A stretch of 50,392 bases of DNA from Vibrio thalassae (GCF_900089835.1 NZ_OANU01000006.1:1-50392); one strand, 5' to 3'; counted from the first letter of the stretch, positions 15,648 to 25,507 are shown. The notes: generated by a model from the sequence alone, not told the origin. Translations and numbers: made by a program.

Positions 15648-17243
15648 ATGAAAATGAATAGGATGCTCGCTGCCGTAACACTCGTACTGCTATCGGGATG
15701 TACAACGCTAACCAAAACTGAAGATTTCAAAAAAGTATCGGAAGCTGACAGCGCTGAAATACACACGAAACTTGCGGCAGAGCGCTATGCGAAAGTCAGA
15801 ACTTTAGACAGACCGCCTCAGTTGATAGAAGAAATCGTAGCTAATAATGACCCATCTTGGTTTGAAGATAAAACGGCCATTATTGTGAAATCTATGCCTT
15901 TGTCGCTAGTGCTAAAAGATGTGGTTGGTTCTGATATTCTACTTCATTACGGATTTTCAGTGGACCCAAATAAATTGATCACACTGACGTTCGAAGGGAC
16001 GAAGAGAGAAGCTCTCAATATTATTTCGCTAACCGCAGATTATGGTTTTACAGCAAAAGAAGACAGTGTTGATATTGCGAAATTTACGACAAAAACCTAC
16101 GTACTACCAACGACTGTTGGAAACAACTCATTTCAGATAGGCTCCAGCAGTTCGGGCGGGACAGAGGACGATGCACTATCAGGTCAAGTAACTACGACTG
16201 GCGGCAACGATGGTCAATATGCTAATACCGAAACAAATAAAAGTAATCTAACTGACCAAATCTACAAAGGCATTGAGAAAATTCTCAATGGCGAAGCTAA
16301 TATCACCACTGGTAGCAATGATATGGTGATGTTGCAAGAGTCCTCAGCCAACTCCGAAACGTTAGGTTACGCGGAGAAGATTGAAGGTGTGTCCTCAATA
16401 GTTGTGCGTACCTCACCTGCAATGATGTTGCTTATCGATGATTACGTTCAAAGCATGATTAATGAGTTGGTCAAATCAGTAGAGCTCGAAGTGGTCGTGA
16501 TCGAGTACCAAGCAGATGACGATGTAGAGTTAGGTATCGACGCTCAGCTTAAGAAAGCTGCGGGCAGAGGCGATTGGTCACTTGATCTATCAACACCTAA
16601 GATCTCAGATGCAATCCAAAATTTGGGGCTGGGCTATAAAGCCACAACGGGCTCGTTTGCCGGTTCAGCTGCGGTTATTAACGCTCTAAATGTCACTGGC
16701 AATGTTAGTGTGCGAACGCAGCAAACCGTAAAAGCCAGTAACCATATGGTCCAAGAGATAGACCTTAGCTCCATACAGTCATACATTGCCACCGCAAGCA
16801 CCAGTTTCGAAGGTGCCAATAACGACATCCCAACAACCAGTATAGAACGCGATGAAGTCCGTGATGGTGTAAAAATGCTGGCGATGCCTTCCATTCAAGA
16901 AGATAGAGTCCACCTCAAGCTGAACGGTGTACTGTCTAAGCTATTGAAATTTGACGATCAGGAAATCAATGGCGTTAAGATTCGGTCACCGCGCGTTCGA
17001 CAGGCACGTTTCAACATCACGGGTGCTTATGAGTACAACTCCACAATTATAGTGACTCATATGAGACAAGAAACCAATGAATCTACAACCAACAATTATG
17101 CAGATATACCGGTAGGCAAGTCAGGTTCAAAAACGGTCGTTGATACGTTGGTACTGCTAACACCGCGTAAAGTCGTTTCGAACTGGAGTGCTAACAGCGT
17201 TGTGTCAAAAGTTGATGCACCAAGACTTACCCCAAAACGCTGA
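15648..17243 (+). CDS. pilN: PilN-like type IVb pilus secretin (lipoprotein)
   Basis: Outer-membrane channel through which the thin pilus would pass. The signal peptide ends at LLSGC with Cys18. N-terminal N0/N1-like domains at about 85-150 are followed by a Ser/Gly/Thr-rich stretch. The C-terminal secretin domain (about 265-515) shows SVELEVVVIEYQADDDVELGID, and near the end VDTLVLLTPRKV. The length of 531 matches R64 PilN and TcpC/BfpB secretins. GAGG with acceptable spacing precedes the ATG, and pilO follows after 9 bases. Confidence 0.85.
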   Translation: MKMNRMLAAVTLVLLSGCTTLTKTEDFKKVSEADSAEIHTKLAAERYAKVRTLDRPPQLIEEIVANNDPSWFEDKTAIIVKSMPLSLVLKDVVGSDILLHYGFSVDPNKLITLTFEGTKREALNIISLTADYGFTAKEDSVDIAKFTTKTYVLPTTVGNNSFQIGSSSSGGTEDDALSGQVTTTGGNDGQYANTETNKSNLTDQIYKGIEKILNGEANITTGSNDMVMLQESSANSETLGYAEKIEGVSSIVVRTSPAMMLLIDDYVQSMINELVKSVELEVVVIEYQADDDVELGIDAQLKKAAGRGDWSLDLSTPKISDAIQNLGLGYKATTGSFAGSAAVINALNVTGNVSVRTQQTVKASNHMVQEIDLSSIQSYIATASTSFEGANNDIPTTSIERDEVRDGVKMLAMPSIQEDRVHLKLNGVLSKLLKFDDQEINGVKIRSPRVRQARFNITGAYEYNSTIIVTHMRQETNESTTNNYADIPVGKSGSKTVVDTLVLLTPRKVVSNWSANSVVSKVDAPRLTPKR

Positions 17244-17252
17244 GGAAAGCAC

Positions 17253-18425
17253 ATGTTGAACATCAAAGTTCAAGTCGTAAAACTCGTCAAAGGTGGAGAA
17301 AAAGAAAGCTTGTCGCGTATGCGCCAGGCACTGCCTTCGCGCTACGATTACGTCATTACGACTGAAGAGAACCTGATCCGTTATAGCGGCAATGAGACAG
17401 GAGTAGTGGTCGCGCAGTTATACGCTGATCAGATAAAGAAAGAGTACTCTGAGTCCCTTATTGATGGAAACTACTATCAATTGCTTTCTGAGCACATAGG
17501 TACGTTTACTCTCATCACAGTCAAGAACTGGATAGTTTCTCGCATTGAGGTTGTTTTAGAAGAACAGATAGAAGATATGTCTTTGATGACATGGCCCATC
17601 TTCTCAACTGTTAAGTCTATCGATATTCATCGACCTCAAAACGAAATATTGGCACTAGAGCCACTGTGTGATGACGTTTTGAGTACCACGCTTCACCAAC
17701 TAACCGACCAGAGGGAAGCACAGAGAAAGAAACAAATTGTAATAGCGTGTGTAGTTGCGACGTTCGCTTGTCTACTCACCATTTTCTGGCCTGAACCGAA
17801 AGTGGCGGAAAAAGCACCACCACCACCACCAAAAGTCTTGACGGTAGAGCTCGATAGGCATCATCAATATAAAAAATCGGTAGAGAATGGCATTGAGTAT
17901 CACAATATTCATCAATCGCTTCTCGCAATGGCACTTACCGCTTTCAAGCTTCCAAATGGTTGGAAAATTGAAACAATCACACTGGCTAACAACCAGTTGA
18001 TTGGAAGAATCGACAACTTTAATGGCCAAACGCAACAGCTTAAAGAGTTTCGTAAGCAAGATGCCAATGGCGACTTCATACAGATAGATGGACAAAGTGC
18101 TAACTACTCATTTCCAATCATCAATGACGACTGGTTTCGTTGGACACAACAGACGGCAGACTTTAGCAGTGAACGTGACGCTTTTATGGACGAAATGATC
18201 CTGCTTGGAGGCAAAATCAAATCCAATGCGACAGAGACTTATGCTCAATATAGTCAGCAAACGATCAATGTAACAATGGAAGATGTATCAGTGGCTTATT
18301 TAGACCTGTTTGCCAGTTCCATGTATGACAGACCAATATTCATTCAAGAATTCACAGTACGTCCGATGGCTGATTCACTAGGTCTAATCAGCATCGATAT
18401 GACAGTCAAAATTGTAGGAAGATAA
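17253..18425 (+). CDS. pilO: PilO-like pilin accessory protein
   Basis: Inner-membrane assembly protein of the type IVb pilus. A cytoplasmic N-terminal domain of about 155 residues is followed by one membrane helix (IVIACVVATFACLLTIFW, near 160-177), a Pro-rich segment and a periplasmic domain of about 200 residues. This topology and the 390-residue length fit PilO of the R64 type. Identification rests mainly on operon position and topology. Confidence 0.75.
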   Translation: MLNIKVQVVKLVKGGEKESLSRMRQALPSRYDYVITTEENLIRYSGNETGVVVAQLYADQIKKEYSESLIDGNYYQLLSEHIGTFTLITVKNWIVSRIEVVLEEQIEDMSLMTWPIFSTVKSIDIHRPQNEILALEPLCDDVLSTTLHQLTDQREAQRKKQIVIACVVATFACLLTIFWPEPKVAEKAPPPPPKVLTVELDRHHQYKKSVENGIEYHNIHQSLLAMALTAFKLPNGWKIETITLANNQLIGRIDNFNGQTQQLKEFRKQDANGDFIQIDGQSANYSFPIINDDWFRWTQQTADFSSERDAFMDEMILLGGKIKSNATETYAQYSQQTINVTMEDVSVAYLDLFASSMYDRPIFIQEFTVRPMADSLGLISIDMTVKIVGR

Positions 18426-18429
18426 TAAG

Positions 18430-19266
18430 ATGGCGCTATCAGAATCAGACAAAAAGAAACTGCCAGTAATAGTTTTACTTTTCGTGGGAGTATTAGGCAT
18501 GGGTTATTATCATTTCTTCGCGTCATCAACGCCCACACCAGAGACAAATATACCCAATGAGCCTTCTACTGATGTTAACGTAATAGAGGCAACCGACTCT
18601 AGTGTGGATCTGGGACCAAAAAACACCAATCGTATCACCTCGGTCAATACCGACGCTACCTTGACTAAAGAAGTCATTGCCCAACCCGAAGTACTGCAAC
18701 GTACCGATGCAAACGGTAATATCGTAAACGCTATCGTCGTACCACCGCCAGCCCCTCGTGGTATCAAGCGAAACCTCACATTGACCGAAGAAGACCGTGA
18801 AATTATTCAGCTTTTAAGAAGCAAGCTGCTCACTAAACTCCGAAATGAAAACAAGGTACTACAAAATGAAAGTAAGGTGTTAAATGCACCTGCAACGGTT
18901 CCAGCAGCCTTACCTCAACAGGTTATTCATGCCGCACCACCGCCAATGATCCCGACAAGCAGCGCAGATTTCACTGAGTTCGAAACCGTTCAGCCAGCGC
19001 TCCTTTCGGCCGGTTTATCAGATGCTCAAATTGAAGAAGCGTTTGATCGTATTAAAGTTGCTTCAATTATCGTACAAGACAATAAACCCAGAGCTCATGT
19101 GCGGATTGATAATGAACTGGTTCGGGCCATTGAAGGAAAGCGCATCGGTGATTTCCGCATAGAGGAAGTGAAAGCTGAGAGTGTCAAAATAACTTACATA
19201 AAAGGTAATGTAGTTCGCATAATTGGTCACACAGGATTTTCAATTTCGGAGGAATCGGGCCAATGA
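18430..19266 (+). CDS. pilP: PilP-like pilus biogenesis protein
   Basis: Bitopic inner-membrane protein with a single N-terminal helix (LPVIVLLFVGVLGMGYYHFF). A long Pro/Thr/Asn-rich linker and a short coiled stretch near 120-150 follow. The C-terminal domain of about 70 residues (IEEAFDRIKVASIIVQDN) resembles the PilP/GspC homology domain that contacts the secretin. It lies between pilO and the ATPase gene and its stop overlaps the next start as ATGA. Confidence 0.72.
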   Translation: MALSESDKKKLPVIVLLFVGVLGMGYYHFFASSTPTPETNIPNEPSTDVNVIEATDSSVDLGPKNTNRITSVNTDATLTKEVIAQPEVLQRTDANGNIVNAIVVPPPAPRGIKRNLTLTEEDREIIQLLRSKLLTKLRNENKVLQNESKVLNAPATVPAALPQQVIHAAPPPMIPTSSADFTEFETVQPALLSAGLSDAQIEEAFDRIKVASIIVQDNKPRAHVRIDNELVRAIEGKRIGDFRIEEVKAESVKITYIKGNVVRIIGHTGFSISEESGQ

Positions 19267-20897
19267 GTTATATAGATGGAATCAAGCAAGATGAAGCTCT
19301 ATTCAACATTATCTCAGAACGAAGTGACTGTTATATCAATGATGAAGGTGAACTGTGTGTCTACGTTCCTGACGCACCAGCAGGTACCTTTGATGATGTT
19401 ATAGACAAACTTAGAGAGAGTACTACGGCGTTTGGCGGTAGATTCTATGGCTGTGAACCACGTATCGTCGTGGTCGATAAGGAAGCTGTCAGTGACGCTG
19501 TTCAGAACATCAAAATGGATTCTGAGGCTACAAGTCAAAATAATGACACTGAGAACACAGAGTCACTATTACAGCTCAAACGCTTACTCGAAATCGCTGC
19601 GAATCAGGGTATATCCGATATCCACTTGAAACTGATTGAGGAAAAGTCAATCACTGAGGTCAACAAACGAGTTGACGGTCGCTTTAGCAAAATGATGGAA
19701 AACCAATCCATCGAATATGGCAAGAATATTGGGTCTGGAGCGACGGTCACGTTGGGTGGAAAGCAGGAATATGCGATTAGTGCCCAAATTGACGTTACAT
19801 TCAAAATGGCGGTGGGTATTAAGAGAAAAGGTGACAATGGCAGCACCATTGTCATCAACAAGTCGATAAAGTGGCGCTTCAGTCAGATCCCGCTCGATGA
19901 TGGAGCCAAAATCACTATCCGAAACCTTGATACCGGCTCAGGAAAAATCCCATCATTGCGAGAATTAGGATTATCGAAAGGGCATGAACGGGCCTTTAAG
20001 CAAGTCGTAAATTCTGCTCAAGGCTCCCTGTTTATGTCTGGACCGACAGGTTCAGGTAAAACAACAACAATCAACAGTGCTTTATCGACAGTTGATGATA
20101 CCAAAGTTATCCACTCGCTCGAAGATCCAGTTGAGTTTCACCGAACTGGTCGTAACCATTTTGCGACGAATGTAGTAGAAAGTTACATCGATCCGAAAAC
20201 GAAGCAACGCACTAAATCTTTTGAGGTCTATGGTGCAGTCCTATTACGTCACGATTCAAACGGTCTATATTTTGGTGAGATTAGGACTAAAGGTGCTGCG
20301 GCCTGTTATATGCGATTGGCTTCTACAGGTCAGGTGATGCTCGGCACTATTCACTGTAACTCTGCAATTGCAACCATCACTACCGTAGCGGAGCAACTTG
20401 GTGTGCCAACTTCGCAACTGGCCTCACCGGGCATATTGTCTGCGCTTGCTCACCAACGACTGGTTCGTACTCTGTGTCCCAAATGCAAAATATCCCACAA
20501 GGACGCGCCAAAGTATTTTGTCGAAGACCCAACGTTAGAGATGGCTTATAAAGCAGTTGAAACCATAGGAGAGCAACAAGAAAAGTCTGTCGATAGCGTT
20601 TACTACCGAAATGATATAGGCGGTATGTGTTCTGAATGTGAAGGAACTGGCGAAAAAGGCCGAACGGCTCTATTTGAAATTATTATGGTAGATGATAAAG
20701 GCAGAGAGTTCATCAGAGAACTGAGACTATCAGAATGGAAACAGTATCTTGAATCACAAGGTTGGCCATCCATTCGAGAACATGCGGAACTGAAATTATT
20801 GGCAGGAATATTGGATTATCGCTCGGTAGCCGAAGAGGTTGATGGTCTTGTTAAGCAGGATTTGAAAGGTCTATATCAAGAAATGAGAGAGATCTGA
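19263..20897 (+). CDS. pilQ: PilQ-like type IV pilus assembly ATPase
   Basis: GspE/PilB superfamily ATPase powering thin-pilus extension at the inner face of the membrane. It has Walker A GPTGSGKTTT at about 260-269, the Asp box with LEDPVEF, the Walker B-region segment GLYFGEIRTKGAA and the His box TGQVMLGTIHCNSA. A Cys4 zinc site (CPKC...CSEC) lies before a conserved RTALFEII segment. The 544-residue length is typical of R64 PilQ. The nucleotide and zinc motifs are intact, so activity is expected. Confidence 0.9.
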   Translation: MSYIDGIKQDEALFNIISERSDCYINDEGELCVYVPDAPAGTFDDVIDKLRESTTAFGGRFYGCEPRIVVVDKEAVSDAVQNIKMDSEATSQNNDTENTESLLQLKRLLEIAANQGISDIHLKLIEEKSITEVNKRVDGRFSKMMENQSIEYGKNIGSGATVTLGGKQEYAISAQIDVTFKMAVGIKRKGDNGSTIVINKSIKWRFSQIPLDDGAKITIRNLDTGSGKIPSLRELGLSKGHERAFKQVVNSAQGSLFMSGPTGSGKTTTINSALSTVDDTKVIHSLEDPVEFHRTGRNHFATNVVESYIDPKTKQRTKSFEVYGAVLLRHDSNGLYFGEIRTKGAAACYMRLASTGQVMLGTIHCNSAIATITTVAEQLGVPTSQLASPGILSALAHQRLVRTLCPKCKISHKDAPKYFVEDPTLEMAYKAVETIGEQQEKSVDSVYYRNDIGGMCSECEGTGEKGRTALFEIIMVDDKGREFIRELRLSEWKQYLESQGWPSIREHAELKLLAGILDYRSVAEEVDGLVKQDLKGLYQEMREI

Positions 20898-20899
20898 CT

Positions 20900-21943
20900 A
20901 TGAATCGTTTAGGTGCTTTAGAGCGACTTTCATTAACGTTGACATCAGTAGATCAGAAAGTCAACTTACTCGAAGATGTGTCTGAACTACTGGCATCGGA
21001 TATGTCGATGGTTGATATTGCGGATGACTTAATGCGGTTTGGTGACAGTTTAGAAAAACTAGTGGGTAAACGGATTAAATACGCCGTTGATCATACCAAA
21101 CCTGTTTACACCGCGTTTGAAGGCGTGGTCAGTGAGATCACATTACAAACAATAAAGGCCGGTGAAGAAAGTCACGATCTCGCGACAGGCTTTATTCGAG
21201 CCAAAGAAGCATTGCAGGCGAGCGAGGGTTTAATCATTAAACTCCTAAAAGCCTTTTTGATACCAGGGTTCAAATTGACATTGCTATTGCTGATAACGGG
21301 CCATGTGGGAGACTATATATTTAAACAACTAATGATGACATCCCCCGTAGCCAAGTGGCCTTCACTTTCTCAGTTATTCTATGCATACAGCGATACTTTG
21401 TATCAAAGTACTTACAAGATCATTGCGATCGCGTTACTGATTCCCATCGTAAGCTATATAGTCATTCAATTTGTGCATGGAGCACCAAGAAGTGTCATTG
21501 ATAAGCTTCCATTCTTTAAACAATATCGCTTGATGTCTGCAGGCGCCTCACTTAGCACGATGGCCACTCTGCTCAATGCAGATATGGCCACCCTCAATGT
21601 TTTTCGATTCATGGCAACTCGAACGACTCGCTATATACGCTATCACTTAGAGATGATGGAGCAAAACCTAGTCAACAATGTGGGTCGAGGTAATATCGGC
21701 CATATCTTACATACTGGACTGATCGACGCGCGTGAAACCAATCGACTCAAGCGAGGCAACGTTGCAATAACGTTGGGTGCTCGTTTGCAAAAGTCTGCTA
21801 ACGAGCACAACAAGACGCTGGTTCGACAAATCGAAAAGATTAATCAGATGACGCATTACATCTTTATATTTTTGCTCTATGGCTCGCTTCTCGCGTTTTT
21901 TTCAGCCGTATTCTTCCTAGTAATGTCAATCAACGCATTTTAA
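20900..21943 (+). CDS. pilR: PilR-like inner-membrane platform protein
   Basis: A GspF/PilC-type polytopic protein that couples the ATPase to pilin addition. Three or more hydrophobic segments are visible: about 115-135 (FLIPGFKLTLLLLITGHVG), 170-195 (IIAIALLIPIVSYIVIQFV) and the C-terminal 320-345 (YIFIFLLYGSLLAFFSAVFFLVM). Two T2SS-F-like cytoplasmic helical domains lie between them. The length is as expected. A terminator follows directly, separating it from pilS. Confidence 0.85.
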   Translation: MNRLGALERLSLTLTSVDQKVNLLEDVSELLASDMSMVDIADDLMRFGDSLEKLVGKRIKYAVDHTKPVYTAFEGVVSEITLQTIKAGEESHDLATGFIRAKEALQASEGLIIKLLKAFLIPGFKLTLLLLITGHVGDYIFKQLMMTSPVAKWPSLSQLFYAYSDTLYQSTYKIIAIALLIPIVSYIVIQFVHGAPRSVIDKLPFFKQYRLMSAGASLSTMATLLNADMATLNVFRFMATRTTRYIRYHLEMMEQNLVNNVGRGNIGHILHTGLIDARETNRLKRGNVAITLGARLQKSANEHNKTLVRQIEKINQMTHYIFIFLLYGSLLAFFSAVFFLVMSINAF

Positions 21944-21956
21944 TTAAATGCAACCA

Positions 21957-21988
21957 CAAAAAGGGCAGCTGAGTGCTGCTCTTTTTTG
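21957..21988 (+). terminator. Terminator between pilR and pilS
   Basis: AAAAAGGGCAGC pairs with GCTGCTCTTTTTT around a 5-base loop, ending in a T run. It would reduce transcription from pilR into the pilin genes. Its left arm resembles the transfer-operon motif (AACCACAAAAAGGGCAG), so that motif may derive from, or be related to, a terminator arm. Confidence 0.82.
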
Positions 21989-22040
21989 TATGCACCGCAT
22001 TAATTAGTGGTAATGAATAAAATCAGAGGTTCAAAAAATC

Positions 22041-22547
22041 ATGCAACATACAACTTTGTTAAAGCTTAAAGCCCGCCGGAAAGGGGTAACATGGGTGGAA
22101 GCATCGATGGGCTTTCTAATTATGATCTTAGTCGCTATGGTCATACTTGCGGGGTTTCAAGAAGGCATGTTCCGTTTCAAAAAATGGCAGTTGAACACAC
22201 AAGTTACCGAAATTAACTCGGGAGCAGATACTTGGAAAGGATTACGAAGTAATTTCAATGGCGTGAATATGACCGTAATTTGTGCAGCAGGACAACAATC
22301 AGTCAGTGAATCTACGTGTGGAGGAGTTGGCGGCGCAGGGGCAAACGCTAACTCATTCGGTGGCAACTTTGTACTAGCGCCAGCTGCAAACGTTTCACAG
22401 AAATCACTTCAGATCACCAGTTTACCCGCTGACCGAATTAATGAACTCGCTGATGGTTTGGCATCAATGACGGCAGAAAACTGTACTCAAGCGCAAGGCT
22501 GCAACTCTATCATCGTCGCGGGTACAACGATTACGTTAACACTGTAA
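22041..22547 (+). CDS. pilS: PilS-like major prepilin
   Basis: Major subunit of the type IVb thin pilus. A 15-residue basic leader ends in RRKG, the prepilin peptidase site. The mature chain would start VTWVEASMGFLIMILVAMVIL, with Glu at +5 and a hydrophobic spine helix, leaving about 153 residues. Two Cys near the C-terminus (ENCTQAQGCNS) would form the disulfide loop. No prepilin peptidase gene is found in the window, so processing would depend on a gene elsewhere on the element or on host PilD. Confidence 0.88.
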   Translation: MQHTTLLKLKARRKGVTWVEASMGFLIMILVAMVILAGFQEGMFRFKKWQLNTQVTEINSGADTWKGLRSNFNGVNMTVICAAGQQSVSESTCGGVGGAGANANSFGGNFVLAPAANVSQKSLQITSLPADRINELADGLASMTAENCTQAQGCNSIIVAGTTITLTL

Positions 22548-22561
22548 TAAGCAGAGTGAGT

Positions 22562-23086
22562 ATGACTAAGTTAACGAGACAGCGAGGTGTCACATTTGTT
22601 GGAATTTCTTTGACTCTCTTGGTACTTATCGTACTCGCGCTAATTATCACATCCACGGCTTTACGATATGGAAGCATGGCGATCCGAACAGCCAGTTTGC
22701 AAAGACTACAAAATGACAGTTTTATCGCTATGCAATCCTATTTTTACGACTATGTAAATTCCAATAGTCGGTGTTACACCGATGCCCCACCACCAATAAA
22801 CCTTGTCCAACTCGTCGTGAAAGGCATGATTGATCCGGTCTATCTCGAAGAGAATTTCTATGACGTGAATGGTATTCGTTATACATATTTACCTCACGCG
22901 TCAACAGGTCAAATAACTGAAATGGAAATCACCATTCCAATCTCGAGTTTTGATGCTCGTGAGCTATTCAGAATGCCACATACCTTTGCTGTAAGTGCCG
23001 ACGAGATTCGTTTTAGAAAGAAGTTTAATCGTAATGTTTCTAACCTCGTCATTCAGAATACGACAAGAAACTTTTGTCAGGGATAG
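22562..23086 (+). CDS. Minor prepilin-like protein
   Basis: A 174-residue product (an in-frame GTG at 22556 is an alternative start) with a short leader TRQRG and a hydrophobic segment VTFVGISLTLLVLIVLALII, typical of prepilins. Position +5 is Gly rather than Glu, as in some GspK-like tip pilins. It contains the C-terminal pair of Cys seen in pilins. In R64 this place holds pilT and pilU, which are not here. It is probably a minor or tip pilin. Confidence 0.68.
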   Translation: MTKLTRQRGVTFVGISLTLLVLIVLALIITSTALRYGSMAIRTASLQRLQNDSFIAMQSYFYDYVNSNSRCYTDAPPPINLVQLVVKGMIDPVYLEENFYDVNGIRYTYLPHASTGQITEMEITIPISSFDARELFRMPHTFAVSADEIRFRKKFNRNVSNLVIQNTTRNFCQG

Positions 23087-23093
23087 AGATGTT

Positions 23094-24065
23094 ATGAATT
23101 CTATAAAAAGACAACAAGGTGACATACTAGTTGGCACACTCATATCCTTAGTCATCTTGATTATTGTCACCTTGATGCTAGCTCAAGCCGCAAAACAGTG
23201 GCAATACGAACAAACCGCAGCAGTCGCGGTCAATCGAATTACCGTCGTACAAGATGCGATGCAGCGAGGCTATATCAATGCCATTACACAAGGAGTCGCA
23301 CCAAACAACATTGCAGCCTATCCAGCTAGTCGGGCAAATCTAATCGCTTTAGACCTCATTGAAGCTTGTTCGATAGGCCAAGAAATTGCTGGGCAATGTA
23401 TTGACCAAACGAAGTTGCCGTGGGTAACAATGACCAACGCAGATCAACTGATGACCATCACTCCATTTATTGACCCATCTGACAATTATCCTGCGTTTAA
23501 TATCACTTTTTCGATAGCCAATATCGCGCCTATGAAAAAGCGCATGATCATTCGAAACGCGATTTCTCAGTTACCGAATTATACCGAAGATGCGGCTGGA
23601 AACGTGACTATTGCATTTACACGACCAGGTTCAAGTGTTGCTCAAGACAATCTAGTTCGTAGAGACGGTACGGCACCAATGACCGCCGACTGGGACTATG
23701 GAAATTTCGATCTCAATAATGTGAAATACATTAATAACGTTGACGACATTAGCTTCAAGAACATCACTGACAGAACAGCATTAACAGGAAGTATAAAACT
23801 CGGCTCCGTTGTCATTTCAAATAGTTCAGGGGTACTTGTGGCAAAACCTGCTTGTCCTTCTGGTTACACCGCACAAATACAGGTCTGGACGGTTTCTTTA
23901 GGTACAACCGACTTGCAGTATAACGTCAAAAACTTCGCATCGTGGGATGTGGATTCGGGCAATCACTGGCGGATCTATTTCCGCTCAACAGCGGAAAATA
24001 GTTCCGGTAATAAATCTTATTTCTATCAAGGAGTTGTGGCGTATGGTACGTGGTGTGATTTCTAG
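23094..24065 (+). CDS. pilV: PilV-like minor pilin / tip adhesin
   Basis: A 323-residue prepilin with leader KRQQG and a hydrophobic segment (DILVGTLISLVILIIVTLML), again with Gly instead of Glu at +5. The order after pilS, and a C-terminal domain with ACPSGY...GTWCDF, fit R64-type PilV adhesins, which recognise recipient cell surfaces. R64 varies this C-terminus by a shufflon. No 19-bp repeats, alternative ends or recombinase are seen here, so the adhesin seems fixed. The end overlaps the next start by 23 bases. Confidence 0.75.
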   Translation: MNSIKRQQGDILVGTLISLVILIIVTLMLAQAAKQWQYEQTAAVAVNRITVVQDAMQRGYINAITQGVAPNNIAAYPASRANLIALDLIEACSIGQEIAGQCIDQTKLPWVTMTNADQLMTITPFIDPSDNYPAFNITFSIANIAPMKKRMIIRNAISQLPNYTEDAAGNVTIAFTRPGSSVAQDNLVRRDGTAPMTADWDYGNFDLNNVKYINNVDDISFKNITDRTALTGSIKLGSVVISNSSGVLVAKPACPSGYTAQIQVWTVSLGTTDLQYNVKNFASWDVDSGNHWRIYFRSTAENSSGNKSYFYQGVVAYGTWCDF

Positions 24066-24738
24066 TTTTCTATTGGCAAGTCTCAATATTTCGATGCCAA
24101 CTATAGCAAGCGAAGCAGAAAACTTTCTTAGGGCTCAAGACTTTCGTGTGATCAGTCGATCTCAAGAAAAGAAGTTAGACAATATTTCACTTGAAACCAT
24201 TGTAACAGAGCAGGGCATTATCTACATGGATGCGGCAAAAGGCGTCTTTTTTACCGCAACAAAGCCTTTAGAAATAAAGGATGGCGAATTGGCACTAGTT
24301 AGCCAAGAGATATACAAAAAGCGTGTCGAATCGGTCCCTAACAAAATAGTGTATAAGGCTATAAACGAAAAAGCAGTCGTACAAATGTTCACAGATGTTA
24401 CTTGTGGTTGGTGCGCAAAAGTCCATAACAATATCGATGACTACATGACACAAGGTATAACGCTGGAAGTGATGTATTTTCCAAGAGAAGGACTGTCGAG
24501 TGAGAGTGCCAAGCGAATGTCTGCCATTGCAGCGAGTGCCGATCCCAAAAAATGGTTAGATAGCGCGTTCAAGGGAGACTACATTGCAGGCCAACCAGTC
24601 CATGCCGTGGTGAAAGACCACTTCATTGCGGGCCAATCATTGGGTGTGGGTGGTACACCATCATTTTTTGTTAACGGTTATCCATTTGAAGGTTATTTGA
24701 GGCCCGAGCAGATACTAGCCATCTATACTGACCAATGA
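24043..24738 (+). CDS. DsbC/DsbG-like thiol-disulfide oxidoreductase
   Basis: A periplasmic thioredoxin-fold protein of 231 residues. The signal peptide is MVRGVISSFLLASLNISMPTIAS. An N-terminal DsbC-like domain precedes the active site CGWC at 121-124, and the cis-Pro motif GGTPSFF lies near 205. ATG at 24043 is chosen because GGAG lies 8 bases upstream and it starts the signal peptide. It would shuffle or form disulfides in the pilins and in the Cys-containing mating-pore proteins. Confidence 0.85.
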   Translation: MVRGVISSFLLASLNISMPTIASEAENFLRAQDFRVISRSQEKKLDNISLETIVTEQGIIYMDAAKGVFFTATKPLEIKDGELALVSQEIYKKRVESVPNKIVYKAINEKAVVQMFTDVTCGWCAKVHNNIDDYMTQGITLEVMYFPREGLSSESAKRMSAIAASADPKKWLDSAFKGDYIAGQPVHAVVKDHFIAGQSLGVGGTPSFFVNGYPFEGYLRPEQILAIYTDQ

Positions 24739-24746
24739 GTTAATTA

Positions 24747-25499
24747 ATGACTGAGCAAGATAAGAACACCAAAAGAGATAGAAAGAAATCATCGATAAAG
24801 ATCCCGCTGATTTCTTTTTATCTCTCTATCATATTCAAAGTGCTCTCCATCGCGTGCTTTGCAGGTGCTCTTTGTCTGTTTATAGAACTAGGTATGTATA
24901 TTTTCATGGACGATGCGATAGCTCTGTCTTTGGAACGATATGAACGCATATCCACGTTTACCGGTTCAGCCGTTTGGGTTGCGAACGAAGATCTGTTGAC
25001 GTATCTGCAAAATACGCTGTCACAGTTTTTCCACTTACCGACGTTTATATCTGAAACTCAAGACGTTACCTCACAACTCAGCCAATTGCTGAGTCAGGAA
25101 AGGCTTTCCAACTCGTACCTTCAATGGGCTTACGAACTTGTCATTGCTCTTGTTGCAGCCATTCCGGACATAATGGCGCTTTGGGTAATCGTGTCTTACA
25201 CGTGGATGGCCAAGGTCATCACCATCATATCTATGCTAATTCCTTGTTTAGCAATCATTATCGCTGGCGTTATCGACGGCAGTGTTGAGCGAAAAATTAA
25301 CACGTATAAAGGTAAAAGAGACTCTCAAGACAAAATCGAGTGGTGGTTTTTAGCACTCAAAAGTAGTTCTTACACGATTATTTTCCTCTACATCGCCATT
25401 CCAAACAGCTTACAAGCTGGCACAGTGATGATTCCAAGTGCCCTTGCGACAGCTTTTTTCGCTCGCAATGTTGTCGCCAACTACAAAAAATACTTCTAA
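24747..25499 (+). CDS. MPF-G conjugation membrane protein, DUF4400/TIGR03747-like
   Basis: A 250-residue inner-membrane protein with helices near 30-52, 130-150, 160-185 and 215-235, separated by a periplasmic loop of about 80 residues. Its place just before the RAQPRD-type gene, and its topology, fit the DUF4400 family of the ICEHin1056-type secretion system (Tfc7 position). In that system it is needed for transfer, with unclear molecular role. The assignment is from order and topology. Confidence 0.7.
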   Translation: MTEQDKNTKRDRKKSSIKIPLISFYLSIIFKVLSIACFAGALCLFIELGMYIFMDDAIALSLERYERISTFTGSAVWVANEDLLTYLQNTLSQFFHLPTFISETQDVTSQLSQLLSQERLSNSYLQWAYELVIALVAAIPDIMALWVIVSYTWMAKVITIISMLIPCLAIIIAGVIDGSVERKINTYKGKRDSQDKIEWWFLALKSSSYTIIFLYIAIPNSLQAGTVMIPSALATAFFARNVVANYKKYF

Positions 25500-25507
25500 T
25501 TACAAGT

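Noticed and set aside
23094..24065. Shufflon at the pilV 3 prime end
   Set aside because: No inverted 19-bp repeats, no alternative C-terminal segments and no Rci-type recombinase were seen. The gene runs directly into the DsbC-like gene.
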